49,633 nucleotides of DNA, taken from the NCBI RefSeq assembly GCF_016718685.1, contig NZ_JADKCX010000039.1, positions 1 to 49,633 of the forward strand, in the 5' to 3' direction. The translations under genes were made by a program, and so were the position numbers. The DNA is from Haliscomenobacter sp. (GTDB taxonomy: Bacteria > Bacteroidota > Bacteroidia > Chitinophagales > Saprospiraceae). Positions 8,749-17,424 of the stretch are shown here, piece by piece; position 1 is the first letter of the stretch; the number at the start of each line of letters is the position of its first letter. The notes below the pieces were generated by a model that saw nothing but the letters and a program-made list of their open reading frames with translations, was not told the DNA's origin and did no database searches.

Positions 8749-8863
8749 GGGCGATAAAAAAATAAGTGTTCATTTTGCCAAATGATTAGATAAGTAAATT
8801 GATTCATTTCAGTTTATTATCTAATCATTTGGCTCAAAAAAAATGAACACTTATTTTTGCCCC
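8748..8863. repeat. Large near-perfect palindrome, dispersed repeat copy 1
   Basis: The left arm (8748-8793, starting ggggcgataaaaaaataag) pairs with the right arm (8817-8863, ending cttatttttgcccc) around a loop of about 23 bases; arms are roughly 46 bases with a few gaps. It starts on the last base of the glycosyltransferase stop codon. One arm reappears at 33996-34036. It could fold into a strong hairpin and end transcription from the left. The size and dispersal fit a short palindromic repeat or MITE-like element. Confidence 0.85.
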
Positions 8864-8932
8864 ACTACTTAAGTACTTTTGAAATTGTAAAACCCCGTTA
8901 TTTTCCATACTCGACAAAGACCGCATTTATTC

Positions 8933-8940
8933 TATATTTG
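8933..8940 (+). promoter_or_regulatory. Bacteroidota -7 element of ilvC
   Basis: TATATTTG fits TAnnTTTG and stands 36 bases before the ilvC start. The upstream TTG element is not clear at the standard distance. No attenuator or leader peptide is evident in 8864-8976. Confidence 0.45.
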
Positions 8941-8976
8941 CGCCCATCCTTTGAAAACTCATTCTAAAAACTCACA

Positions 8977-10071
8977 ATGGCTACGGATGAATTCGTGGTT
9001 TTGTGGGATAAACGCAAAAATCTTATGGCAAAGCTCAACTTTGGCGGCGTGGAAGAAAACGTGGTAACCCGCGAAGAGTTCCCGCTTGAAAAGGCTCTGG
9101 AAGTATTGAAAGATGAAACCATTGCCATCATTGGTTATGGTGTTCAAGGCCCTGGACAAGCGCTCAACCTGCGCGACAATGGTTTCAACGTGATTGTGGG
9201 TCAACGGTACCCCTCCAAAACCTGGGACAAAGCGATTGCCGATGGTTTTGTACCTGGAGAAACCTTGTTCAGCATTGAAGAAGCGGCTGAACGCGGCTCC
9301 ATCATTCAGTACCTGTTGTCTGATGCAGCCCAAATTGCCATCTGGCCAACGCTGAAGAAATACCTGACGCCTGGTAAAGCGCTTTATTTTTCTCACGGGT
9401 TTGGAATTACGTACAAAGAGCGTACGGGCATCATTCCTCCTGCAGACATCGACGTTATTTTGGCTGCGCCAAAAGGCTCCGGTACCAGCTTGCGCCGCTT
9501 GTTTCTGGAAGGCCGGGGTTTGAACTCCAGCTACGCCATCCACCAGGATGCTACAGGTCGTGCCAAAGAACGGGTAGTTGCCATGGGTATTGGCATCGGT
9601 TCGGGCTATTTGTTCGAAACAACTTTCCAAAACGAAGTATACTCCGACCTTACTGGCGAACGTGGCACCTTGATGGGCGCCATTCAGGGTATCTTTGCTG
9701 CTCAATACGACGAATTGCGCAAGAGGGGCCACAGTCCATCCGAAGCATTCAATGAAACGGTTGAAGAATTGACCCAATCCCTGATGCCTCTGGTTGCCGA
9801 AAATGGCATGGACTGGATGTATGCCAACTGTTCCACTACTGCTCAACGTGGTGCTTTGGATTGGTGGCAGAAATTCCGCGATGCAACTGCACCGGTATTC
9901 AAAGAATTGTACGATAGTGTAGCTGCCGGTGAAGAAGCCCAGCGCTCAATCGATTCCAATAGCCAGACTGATTACCGCGAAAAACTGGAAGTTGAACTTG
10001 CCACCCTGCGCGACAGCGAAATGTGGCAGGCAGGTAAGGTGGTGCGTGGCCTTCGTCCGGAGAAGAATTAA
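8977..10071 (+). CDS. ilvC: Ketol-acid reductoisomerase (NADP+)
   Basis: This 364-residue enzyme converts acetolactate or acetohydroxybutyrate to the dihydroxy acids of valine, leucine and isoleucine synthesis. The Rossmann loop IIGYGVQGPGQALNLRDNGF (residues 51-70) binds NADPH. YFSHGFGITY, LAAPKGSGTSLRR and the DLTGERGTLMGAIQG block carry the Mg2+-binding Asp and Glu of the knotted C-terminal domain. GYGVQGPGQ is characteristic of a branch seen in Bacteroidota. The gene is intact but not next to other ilv or leu genes. Its stop codon runs directly into a GCGAAAA-type repeat, and its last 126 bases overlap in antisense with the extended tail of ppk1. Confidence 0.96.
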   Translation: MATDEFVVLWDKRKNLMAKLNFGGVEENVVTREEFPLEKALEVLKDETIAIIGYGVQGPGQALNLRDNGFNVIVGQRYPSKTWDKAIADGFVPGETLFSIEEAAERGSIIQYLLSDAAQIAIWPTLKKYLTPGKALYFSHGFGITYKERTGIIPPADIDVILAAPKGSGTSLRRLFLEGRGLNSSYAIHQDATGRAKERVVAMGIGIGSGYLFETTFQNEVYSDLTGERGTLMGAIQGIFAAQYDELRKRGHSPSEAFNETVEELTQSLMPLVAENGMDWMYANCSTTAQRGALDWWQKFRDATAPVFKELYDSVAAGEEAQRSIDSNSQTDYREKLEVELATLRDSEMWQAGKVVRGLRPEKN

Positions 10072-12270
10072 AAGTGAAAAGTGAAAACGAATAGCGAAAA
10101 GGCACAAATTGGTTTTCACCGTTTTCATTTTTTCGCTTTTCGCTTTTCGCTTTTCACTTTTCGCTTCCTCCATTTTCCGCTTCACCATATAATACGTATC
10201 CACCTGCGAGCGGCAGGGGAAATCTCCGGCAACTTTGTTGCGTTCATTCAGCAGATTTTTGTCCAACACCCGCGCTTTTACGTTATCACTGAGCTGGATA
10301 TTGATGTAATCCAGAATATCGCGTTTTACTTCGGGATCGTAGATGGGAAAAGCCGTTTCCACCCGAAAACTCAGGTTGCGGGTCATCCAATCCGCTGAAG
10401 AAAGATAAATTTTTTGCTCTCCACCGTGGTGAAAAATAAATACCCGGGCGTGTTCCAGGTACCGATCAACGATGCTGATCGCTTTGATGTTTTCACTATA
10501 TCCTTTGATGCCCGGTACCACTGAACAAATTCCTCGAACAATCATCTGGATTTTAACACCCGCCCGACTGGCTTCGTACAGTTTTTGCACCATTGGTCGA
10601 TCCTGAATGCTGTTGATTTTGATGATGATGTTGGCGGGTTTTCCTTTTTTGGCCTGAGCGATTTCATAGTCGATGAGCTTTTCAATCCCGGAGCGGAGGT
10701 TAAATTGGCCCACCATGAAGTGTTTGAATTCTTGCTGGGGCATTTTAACCGTTTCCAGGAAAGTAAAAATTCGTGCTACTTCAGATGTCAGTCGAACATC
10801 TTTGGTGAAAAACCCAAAATCGCTGTACACTTTAGCGGTGTCTTCATGAAAGTTGCCCGTAGAAAGATAGGCATACAGTACCGGGCCTTCCTTTTCCATA
10901 CGTCTCACCAAGGCCAGCTTGGCATGCACTTTTACACCTGGGAAACTGTAATGGACGTGGACTCCTGCTTTTTTTAATTTCTCCCCCCAACCCAGATTGG
11001 CCTCTTCGTCAAATCGAGCTTTCACTTCAATAAAAATAGAAACTTGTTTGCCATTTTCAACAGCATCCATCAAAGCCTGGAGGATCTGAGATTTTTTGGC
11101 TACCCGGTATTGGGTGATTTTGATGTGGGTGACCAGGGGATCTTTGGCTGCGTCTTCAAAAAAGCGAATAACGGCATCGTATGACTGATAAGGAAAATTC
11201 AGCAATCGGTCCTTTTCGGCAATTTTTGCAAACAGGTCGTTTTCTTCGTCTTCCAGCAATTTGCAGGCCAGGGTGGGCAGTTCCGGATTCTTTAAATGAT
11301 TTAGCCCAAAATCGGGGAATTTAAAAAAGTCGAAATTGTTGTGGTAGCGACCTTCCCGCAGGGTATCGTATTTTTCGAGCGCGAATACTTCTTTTAATAC
11401 ATCAAGCATCGCCAGGGGCATATCGCGGTCGTATACAAAACGGGACGTGGATCCTACTTGTCGCTTGGTCAAGCTGCTGCGGATTTTCTGCAACAAATCT
11501 CCCGAAAATTCATCGTCAATGTATAATTCTGCGTCGCGAGTCAGTTTGATGGAATACGTGTCCTCTATGGCATAGCCAGGAAACATCCAGGATACACTGT
11601 GCCTTACAATGTCATCCAGCATGATCATGTCCTGCCGGCCAGGTGCGGAAGCAGGTAGATGAATGAAGCGTGGCAATTGGTCGGAGGGCATTTTTACCAG
11701 CGCATATTCATCTGGCGCATTGGGATTTTCGATGGGTTTAAGCCAAAGGGTGAGGTAAAGTGCCGCGTTGTTCAAAAAAGGCCGGATGCGTTTTTGATGC
11801 AACAGTACGGGTTGTACATAAGGAAGCATGTTGTCCTTGAAGTAGGCCTCTACAAAAATTTGTTGCTCATCATTGAGGTCCAAACGACGCAACAAAAAGA
11901 TTTTTTGATCTTTCAGCTCCGGGATGATCATTTGATCAAAAACTTTGCTGAACACTTCTTGTTGCAAATTGACGATGCGGCGGATTTCTTTGATAGCGGA
12001 TTTGGGGTCGTATTCCAGCTCTTGTTTGGTGCTTTTGCTGACGCGCACCAAATGCCGATGATAAGCCATCCGTACTTTGAAATACTCGTCCAGGTTAGAC
12101 GAATAGATGGCCAAAAATTTCAAACGATCCAGCAAGGGGACACTGGAATCCATGGCTTCTTGCAGTACCCGATAATTGAAAGAGAGCCAACTGATGTCGC
12201 GATGGATATAAGGCAAACCATCTTTGGTTTCCAGAAATTCTTTGAGTGGTTTTAAATCTATTGTGGTCAC
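9946..12270 (-). CDS. ppk1: Polyphosphate kinase 1 with abnormal C-terminal extension
   Basis: PPK1 makes and breaks inorganic polyphosphate using ATP/ADP. The N-terminal helical domain starts with YIHRDISWLSFNYRVLQEA. The catalytic half holds the autophosphorylated histidine in GVKVHAKLAL (H449) and the second histidine pair in FIFHHGGEQ (H614/H615). TQYRVAKKSQI and YLSTGNFHEDTAKVYSDFG are nucleotide and phosphate site blocks. The family usually ends soon after GDFPCRSQVDTYYMVKRKM (about residue 700). Here the frame runs on for about 74 residues, first through a low-complexity repeat (KSEKRKAKSEK), then antisense through the ilvC 3' end. The tail is probably not functional; either the repeat removed the old stop or an indel shifted the frame. 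The enzyme part is complete. Confidence 0.95.
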   Translation of the reverse strand: MTTIDLKPLKEFLETKDGLPYIHRDISWLSFNYRVLQEAMDSSVPLLDRLKFLAIYSSNLDEYFKVRMAYHRHLVRVSKSTKQELEYDPKSAIKEIRRIVNLQQEVFSKVFDQMIIPELKDQKIFLLRRLDLNDEQQIFVEAYFKDNMLPYVQPVLLHQKRIRPFLNNAALYLTLWLKPIENPNAPDEYALVKMPSDQLPRFIHLPASAPGRQDMIMLDDIVRHSVSWMFPGYAIEDTYSIKLTRDAELYIDDEFSGDLLQKIRSSLTKRQVGSTSRFVYDRDMPLAMLDVLKEVFALEKYDTLREGRYHNNFDFFKFPDFGLNHLKNPELPTLACKLLEDEENDLFAKIAEKDRLLNFPYQSYDAVIRFFEDAAKDPLVTHIKITQYRVAKKSQILQALMDAVENGKQVSIFIEVKARFDEEANLGWGEKLKKAGVHVHYSFPGVKVHAKLALVRRMEKEGPVLYAYLSTGNFHEDTAKVYSDFGFFTKDVRLTSEVARIFTFLETVKMPQQEFKHFMVGQFNLRSGIEKLIDYEIAQAKKGKPANIIIKINSIQDRPMVQKLYEASRAGVKIQMIVRGICSVVPGIKGYSENIKAISIVDRYLEHARVFIFHHGGEQKIYLSSADWMTRNLSFRVETAFPIYDPEVKRDILDYINIQLSDNVKARVLDKNLLNERNKVAGDFPCRSQVDTYYMVKRKMEEAKSEKRKAKSEKMKTVKTNLCLFAIRFHFSLLILLRTKATHHLTCLPHFAVAQGGKFNFQFFAVISLAIGID
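10072..10169. repeat. GCGAAAA-type low-complexity inverted repeat, copy 1
   Basis: Units of agtgaaa and agcgaaaa on the left (10072-10109) are mirrored by cgcttttcgcttttcgcttt on the right (10137-10169), between convergent ilvC and ppk1. The same units occur at 23055-23155. It may act as a two-way terminator. It codes the first part of the ppk1 tail. Confidence 0.8.
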
Positions 12271-12450
12271 AGACAGTTTTTTATTTGAGAACAGCCGTAA
12301 AAATAGAATTTAAAGCCAGATGACAAGCCAAATCGTATTGAATTAATTGCGTCAAAAGCCGACCATCTTCCCTTATTTACGGCATTTCATCTAAAAAAAA
12401 ACTGTGCTATACCCATTTTGGTTATTTTTCTGCGATTTGTAAAACTTTAC

Positions 12451-14234
12451 ATGATGGGACAATTTTTCAAAATGTTTTTTGCCTCCTGTTTGGGGGTATT
12501 GGTCGCATTGGGCGTACTGATTCTAGTGGGCATTGGAATAATTACTGCAATCGCCAGCAGTGCAGAAAAAACCGAACCCGTAGGCCCCAATAGTGTCCTT
12601 CGCCTCACTTTTGATCAAGTGATGCCCGAACAAACCAATAATGTAGAGGCCAGCTCCATATCGGATTTTAAAGGCGAGTAAGGTCTTGCGTACACGATGT
12701 CGTTGACGCCATTCGGCGTGCTGCCGATGACGACAACATCAAAGGGATTTTACTAGAACCTGAGATGGCGAGTTTGAATGGTTTCGCCACTGCGCGTATC
12801 CTCCGTCAAGCCATCGCAGACTTTCAGAAAAAAGGTAAGTTTGTCGTAGCACACGGCAAAATTTTCATGCGTGGTAGTTATTACCTCGCTTCGGTAGCCG
12901 ATGAAGTGTACATCAATCCAAGCGGCTATGTCGAAATCAATGGTTTCGCAGTTCAGCAAATGTTTTACAAACGGATGTTGGATCAGTTGGGCATAAAAAT
13001 GCAGATTTATTACGCCGGAAAATTCAAAGGGGCAACTGAGCCTACCGCTTAGAGAAATTCAGCGCGGAAAACAAAATTGCAATACAAGGAATTTTTAGCA
13101 GACTTTTATGATGTATTCCTCGAAGACCTCGCCAAATCGCGCAAAATGTCGAGCGCTGAACTCCGCAAGGTGATCAATGAGGGCTTGGCCAACACCCCTG
13201 AAAAGGCGGTAGAATACGGCTTGTTCGACAAAGTTTTGTACCGACAGGAATTGATCGTTCAATTGCGTAAAAAGCTCGGTTTGGATGCAGATGAAGACGT
13301 AAAATTTGTTGGCATCAGCCAGTACGACGAGGCCAGACCTGGAAAGAAAAACTTCAGTGCAGACAACAAAATTGCGGTTTTGTACGCCGAAGGCACTGTA
13401 CTGGATGGTCAAGGAGCCAATGGAACCATTGGAGACAAACGTTACGTTAACGCCATTGAAGACATCCTTGAAGACGATAAAATCAAAGCAATTGTACTGC
13501 GGGTCAACTCGGGTGGTGGCAGTGCGCTGGCTTCCGAAAACATCTGGTACGCCCTGAGCAAAGCCAAAGAAGCTGGAAAACCCTTGATTGTATCGATGGG
13601 TGATTACGCAGCCTCCGGTGGATATTACATTGCCTGTATGGCGGATTCCATTTATGCGGAGCCAAATACGATCACCGGTTCGATTGGGGTATTCAGAATG
13701 GTGCCCAGCATCGAAAAAATGATGGCCAATAAACTCGGCATCACCATGGATTCGGTCAAAACGGGACCTTTTGCCCTGGGTTTGAACGTGATGCAAGACA
13801 TGTCGGAAGAAGAAGCCCGTCGGGCTCAGGTTTCTACCGAAGAAATGTACCGATTATTCATCAAAAGGGTGGCCGATGGCCGTAAAATGAAACCGGAAGC
13901 GGTCAATGAAATAGCCCAAGGCCGAGTATGGAGTGGCGTTGATGCCAAGAAAATTGGGCTGGTGGACAAATTGGGTGACCTGAATGCTGCCATAAAATCT
14001 GCCGCTAAGTTGGGCAAAATTAAAGACTATCGCACGGTCATTTATCCATCGATTAAAGACCCCATGCAGCAACTGCTGGAAGAGTTTTTAGGCGAAGGAA
14101 GTGATGATGAAGCCAAAATGGGAAAAATAATGCAGAAAGAATTCCCGGAATTGGTACCTGCATATGAATTATATCGGCAAGCCAAAACCTCGCACGGATT
14201 CCAGGCAAGGTTGCAGGTGGTGGTGCCATTTTAA
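12451..14234 (+). CDS. sppA: Signal peptide peptidase SppA, 67K type, frameshifted
   Basis: The start MMGQFFKMFFASCLGVLVAL leads into an N-terminal membrane anchor. The first frame breaks near 12680; the next resumes VHDVVDAIRRAADDDNIKGI. Two compensating slips at about 13040-13075 interrupt FKGATEPYRLEKFSAENK-LQ. From 13077 the frame is clean. The catalytic lysine is in the GKFKGATEP block of the first S49 domain, and the serine is in GDYAASGGYYIACMAD of the second. FVGISQYDEARPG links the domains. Total length is about 595 residues, as expected for the long form. SppA degrades signal peptides in the cytoplasmic membrane. All three breaks leave family-typical sequence on both sides, so I think the living gene is intact and the sequence is in error. 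Confidence 0.85.
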
Positions 14235-14237
14235 GGG

Positions 14238-14309
14238 TTAATTCACCACGGATTCATACGGAACAGAATAGAACTCTGTGTGAATCCGTGTGAATCTGTG
14301 GTGAATTAA
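14238..14309. repeat. Inverted repeat between convergent sppA and rimM
   Basis: ttcaccacggattcatacgga (14242-14262 is the left arm) pairs with 14285-14305 with two mismatches in 21 bases. It lies just behind the sppA stop and before the rimM stop, where a two-way terminator would be expected, but there is no long T run. Confidence 0.7.
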
Positions 14310-14315
14310 ATTAAC

Positions 14316-14834
14316 TCACAAATCCAACAAGCCCTCCGGCAAATCAACCAACACTTTTTTCCCTTTGTGGTCAACCGATTGAATGAACACTGGATTGAGT
14401 GGAACGCTTACTTCCCGTCCTTTATACTGCAAAATGCCCAGGTATTGCCCTGGAGATTCAATCACTTCTTCAATTTTGCCCAAATCACCCAAGTCCTGAT
14501 CAACCAGGGAATAATGTACAAAGCGCTCGTATTGCTCTACACCTGCGCCAACTTCCTCTGCTACTGGCAGTAAATCACTTTCGCGCATGAAAATTTCTTT
14601 ACCGCCGAGCGCTTGAGCCAGCTCGCGATTGTCCAGGTCTTCAAATTTTACGATTGGGTCAAGCCCACCTCGAAATTCCTCTATGAAGTAAGGCACAACT
14701 TTTCCCGCCGATTCCACAAAAAGGACTTCTGCTTCGGCAAAGTCATCAAAGTACCGCTCCTTGATTTTCAGTTTTACTGCTCCATCTACACCATGGGTTT
14801 TACTGACCCGGCCAATGGCTATGTATTTATCCAT
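14316..14834 (-). CDS. rimM: Ribosome maturation factor RimM
   Basis: This 172-residue protein helps assemble the 30S subunit head, binding protein S19. The N-terminal RimM barrel begins YIAIGRVSKTHGVDGAVKLK and carries EEFRGGLDPIVKFEDLDNRE. The C-terminal PRC-barrel has GDLGKIEEVIESPGQYLGILQYKGREVSVPL and ends VLVDLPEGLLDL. The start at 14834 is one base behind the stop of the damaged upstream gene, so the two are in one transcript. The usual rpsP partner is not present; instead mnmA lies upstream in the same direction. Confidence 0.93.
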   Translation of the reverse strand: MDKYIAIGRVSKTHGVDGAVKLKIKERYFDDFAEAEVLFVESAGKVVPYFIEEFRGGLDPIVKFEDLDNRELAQALGGKEIFMRESDLLPVAEEVGAGVEQYERFVHYSLVDQDLGDLGKIEEVIESPGQYLGILQYKGREVSVPLNPVFIQSVDHKGKKVLVDLPEGLLDL

Positions 14835-14835
14835 G

Positions 14836-15265
14836 TTAATCGATTCTGCGCATTTTTAAAATAAACCCGGACTGGGCTTTTTTCTCCCAGGCTTGTCCCT
14901 GGCACATCAGGCATTGGGTATTCAGTACACTCAACTCACGGTAAACCAACCCCACATCGGCGGCGTAGCGCTCGGTACCTCGGCGCATTCAATGGCATTT
15001 TCGTAGTGACTCCAGTGTGGGGGGGTCCAGACGCTGTCAATGATCAAGGGCGCCCCGGGGGCCCCGGGTCAGCTGGCTGGACGAAGAGTGCGCTCGTTGA
15101 CGTCCAATGCCGGAGCGGGAAGGGGGTTATCATGTTGATACCGGGAAGTTAAGCGCAACGCGGGCCGGGGAGGCACGTGTCCGGTCAATGCTGCAAGCGC
15201 AAAGACCCAGGGTCCCGGGTACGCCGTGCGGGGAAACGTGCGAGGCGGTATCCAGCGATTTGCAT
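14836..15265 (-). pseudogene. Damaged small gene between mnmA and rimM, unknown function
   Basis: The last 50 or so codons read cleanly to a TAA at 14838-14836: VGLVYRELSVLNTQCLMCQG, then QAWEKKAQSGFILKMRRID. Upstream, LIIDSVW and HWSHYENAIE look like protein of the same gene in another frame. A possible start is MQIAGYRLA at 15265. Between about 15020 and 15260 the sequence is unusually GC-rich, with runs such as ccccgggggccccggg and no coherent frame. I do not recognise the family. The two Cys in QCLMCQG could bind metal or form a disulfide. The gap between mnmA and rimM thus holds one gene whose 5' half cannot be read here. Confidence 0.4.
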
Positions 15266-15307
15266 TACGAAAAGCTGACTAGCAGTTCCAGTGAAGTAGT
15301 GGTGGTA

Positions 15308-16488
15308 TCAACTTGCACCCGCTTCTTGGTCGTAAATGATTGCCACGATCAATCACGCTGTTGTCACGGCGCGGAAATATTCATAGCGGAATACAGCGGA
15401 TTGTCCGGGAGCAATCGCCATCACGCAAAATGAACAAGTTTGGCATGATACTTGGCAGTTCTTCGGAAATTTTTCCATCCGGGGTACCTTGCTCAATACC
15501 GCGGCTTCCGGGAGCAATACCATGGTCTTTATGAAACTCACGGAAATTTTTCCCTGTTAATGCTTCCCAAACCATCGGGAATGCGCTCGTATTTCATGGA
15601 GTTGACCTGGTATACACTCATGCTGTTGCGGATCAGTTCGTCCAATTCACCCAGGACGACGGTATTGGTTTCTGGCTGGATTTCAGTCACAAACATCGGC
15701 TGTCCGAAAGCAGTGCCCAAACCTTTGCGTTGTCCGACGGTATAAAATGGATAACCTTCGTGTTTGCCGATGACCTCGCCTTTGGTATTGATAAAATTGC
15801 CCCCTTTGACCTGTTTTTCCAGATCGGGTAAACGCCGTTTGAGAAACCCCCGGTAATCGTTGTCGGGTACAAAACAGATTTCGTAACTCTCCGATTTTTT
15901 CGATAACTCGGCATACCCAGCATCGAACGCAATTTGCCTGACTTCCGGTTTAGTGAATTTGCCCACCGGAAATTGGGTACGCTGGAGTGCTTCCTGGCTC
16001 AAGCCCCACAACACGTAAGACTGGTCTTTATGGGGGTCAGCACCTTTGCTGATGAATTTACGGCCATTCAAATCCTTGACCTGGGCATAATGACCAGTGG
16101 CAATGAACTCACAATCCAGCGAGTTGGCGCGTTTCAGCAGGGCATTCCACTTGATATGGGTATTGCAGAGCACACAAGGGTTAGGCGTACGGCCAGCAAT
16201 ATATTCTTCTACAAAATTATCGATGACAAAATCACCAAACTCATCCCGAATGTCGATAATGAAATGGTGAAACCCCATGCTCACCGCAACTTCGCGGGCA
16301 TCATTGATGGAGTCCAGGCTGCAACAGCCCGTTTCTTTTTTGGAACCTCCAGAATTGGCATAATCCCAGGTTTTCATGGTGATGCCAATCACTTCATATC
16401 CTTCTTCATGGAGCAGCATGGCAGTAACTGTACTGTCGATGCCACCACTCATGGCCACTAAAACTTTCCCCAGTTTACTCATGAACAA
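15308..16488 (-). CDS. mnmA: tRNA-specific 2-thiouridylase MnmA, C-terminus garbled
   Basis: MnmA puts sulfur on U34 of Lys, Glu and Gln tRNAs. The PP-loop is VAMSGGIDSTVTAMLLHEEGY near the N-terminus. The catalytic cysteines are in RTPNPCVLCNTHIKW and SYEICFVPDNDYRGFL. GKHEGYPFYTVGQRKGLG is the family's tRNA-binding block. The clean frame stops at 15538 after about 316 codons. Beyond it, PDGKIS, VMAIAPGQSAVF and IIYDQEAGAS appear in changing frames down to a TGA at 15310-15308. These are the expected beta-barrel end of MnmA (PGQ.AVFY motif), so the gene should be about 390 codons. At least four indels lie in 15310-15600. The start may also be at 16482. Confidence 0.88.
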
Positions 16489-16651
16489 TTTTCAGTTTAG
16501 CGCATTAAACTTAAGTTTGTCACGCTTTGACAAAAATCCTGGCAAAATTACAAAATAATAGACCTAAAAGTTCGCTTTAATCCGGACATTACCGCTTAAT
16601 TTTGCCCCCCGAGTTGAGTTTCAACTGTCTTTGATTTATAAAATATACTTC

Positions 16652-17290
16652 ATGGAGCCTTCACTTGCTCTGGTTTTTTTTCTAAGTATGCTGGCCAGTA
16701 TAGTCGGAACTTTGCCTTTTGGCCCCATCAACCTCTCCGTGGTCGATACAAGCATCAACCGAAGCTGGCGCGCCGCATTCCATTTTTCAATCGCAGCAGC
16801 ACTCATCGAAATTCCGCAATCCTTTATCGCCATCCGTTTTAATCCCACGGTGCAGCAACTTTTGCAGCACAACCTCTGGGTCAAAGCTTTTGTTGTCGTC
16901 TTTTTTGTGGCTTTGGGTCTGGTCTTTTTTTGCCGCAAACCAGCATCACCACAAAGTAAAAAGACCAAGCTCAAGGAGAACGATTTTTTGCATGGCCTCC
17001 TGGTTTCCATTGCCAATCCCCAAGCGGTTCCTTTCTGGATTTTTATCCTGGCTTTTTTAAAATCGGCGGAATACCTGGACATTTCCGACCATCCCCCTTT
17101 GTTCTTTCTGTGCGTTTTTCTGGCTGGAGTGGCTTGTGGTAAATTGCTCACCTTGTTGTTTTATGCTTTCCTGAGCCAATTGATTGTTCAACGCGCTGCT
17201 TTTGTAAGCCAATGGATGAACAAGATCATTGGAGCCATATTAATCGGCATTGGCCTTTTTCAGGGAATGCGGGAAGTGCTGGCGCTTTAG
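16652..17290 (+). CDS. LysE/RhtB-type amino acid exporter family protein
   Basis: This is a 212-residue integral membrane protein with about six hydrophobic segments. The first segment holds TLPFGPINLSVVDTSINRSW, the LysE family N-terminal block (normally GPxN). NPQAVPFWIFILAFL is the second conserved loop, and a terminal helix reads KIIGAILIGIGLFQGM. Relatives export lysine, threonine or homoserine lactones; the substrate here is unknown. The start at 16652 (MEPSLALVFFLS) places the first helix directly at the N-terminus; an in-frame ATG at 16631 adds seven residues. It is monocistronic and divergent from mnmA. Confidence 0.82.
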   Translation: MEPSLALVFFLSMLASIVGTLPFGPINLSVVDTSINRSWRAAFHFSIAAALIEIPQSFIAIRFNPTVQQLLQHNLWVKAFVVVFFVALGLVFFCRKPASPQSKKTKLKENDFLHGLLVSIANPQAVPFWIFILAFLKSAEYLDISDHPPLFFLCVFLAGVACGKLLTLLFYAFLSQLIVQRAAFVSQWMNKIIGAILIGIGLFQGMREVLAL

Positions 17291-17316
17291 CAGCATCGAC
17301 ACCTGTTCTTACCTTG

Positions 17317-17348
17317 TTTGGAATAATCCTACCTTATTGCTATATTTG
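17317..17348 (+). promoter_or_regulatory. Complete Bacteroidota-type promoter of the rlpA gene
   Basis: TTTG at 17317-17320 and TATATTTG at 17341-17348 are separated by 20 bases. This matches the -33/-7 promoter form (TTTG-N19-21-TAnnTTTG) of Bacteroidota. The start codon lies at 17425, giving a leader of about 70 bases. Confidence 0.7.
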
Positions 17349-17424
17349 AATATCTTTCTCAAACGTGAAGGTATCGAATTGCCCTGCCTTTTCGTTAATG
17401 TATTCAATAAACCTAATGTTCCAC

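Noticed and set aside
8748..8863. Possible CRISPR unit or tRNA-like fold at the large palindrome
   Set aside because: Only two arms of one palindrome, no regular spacers, and no cloverleaf or anticodon pattern.
8959..9846. 295-codon open frame antisense to ilvC
   Set aside because: ilvC is certain, and the antisense product shows no domain or start-site support.
15107..15433. 108-codon plus-strand frame in the GC-rich stretch
   Set aside because: Arg/Ser-rich nonsense-like product in the garbled mnmA/rimM region; minus-strand fragments of mnmA explain the right part.
17365..17424. Upstream start of the RlpA protein
   Set aside because: It would bury the signal peptide behind 20 residues; the start at 17425 gives a standard signal sequence.
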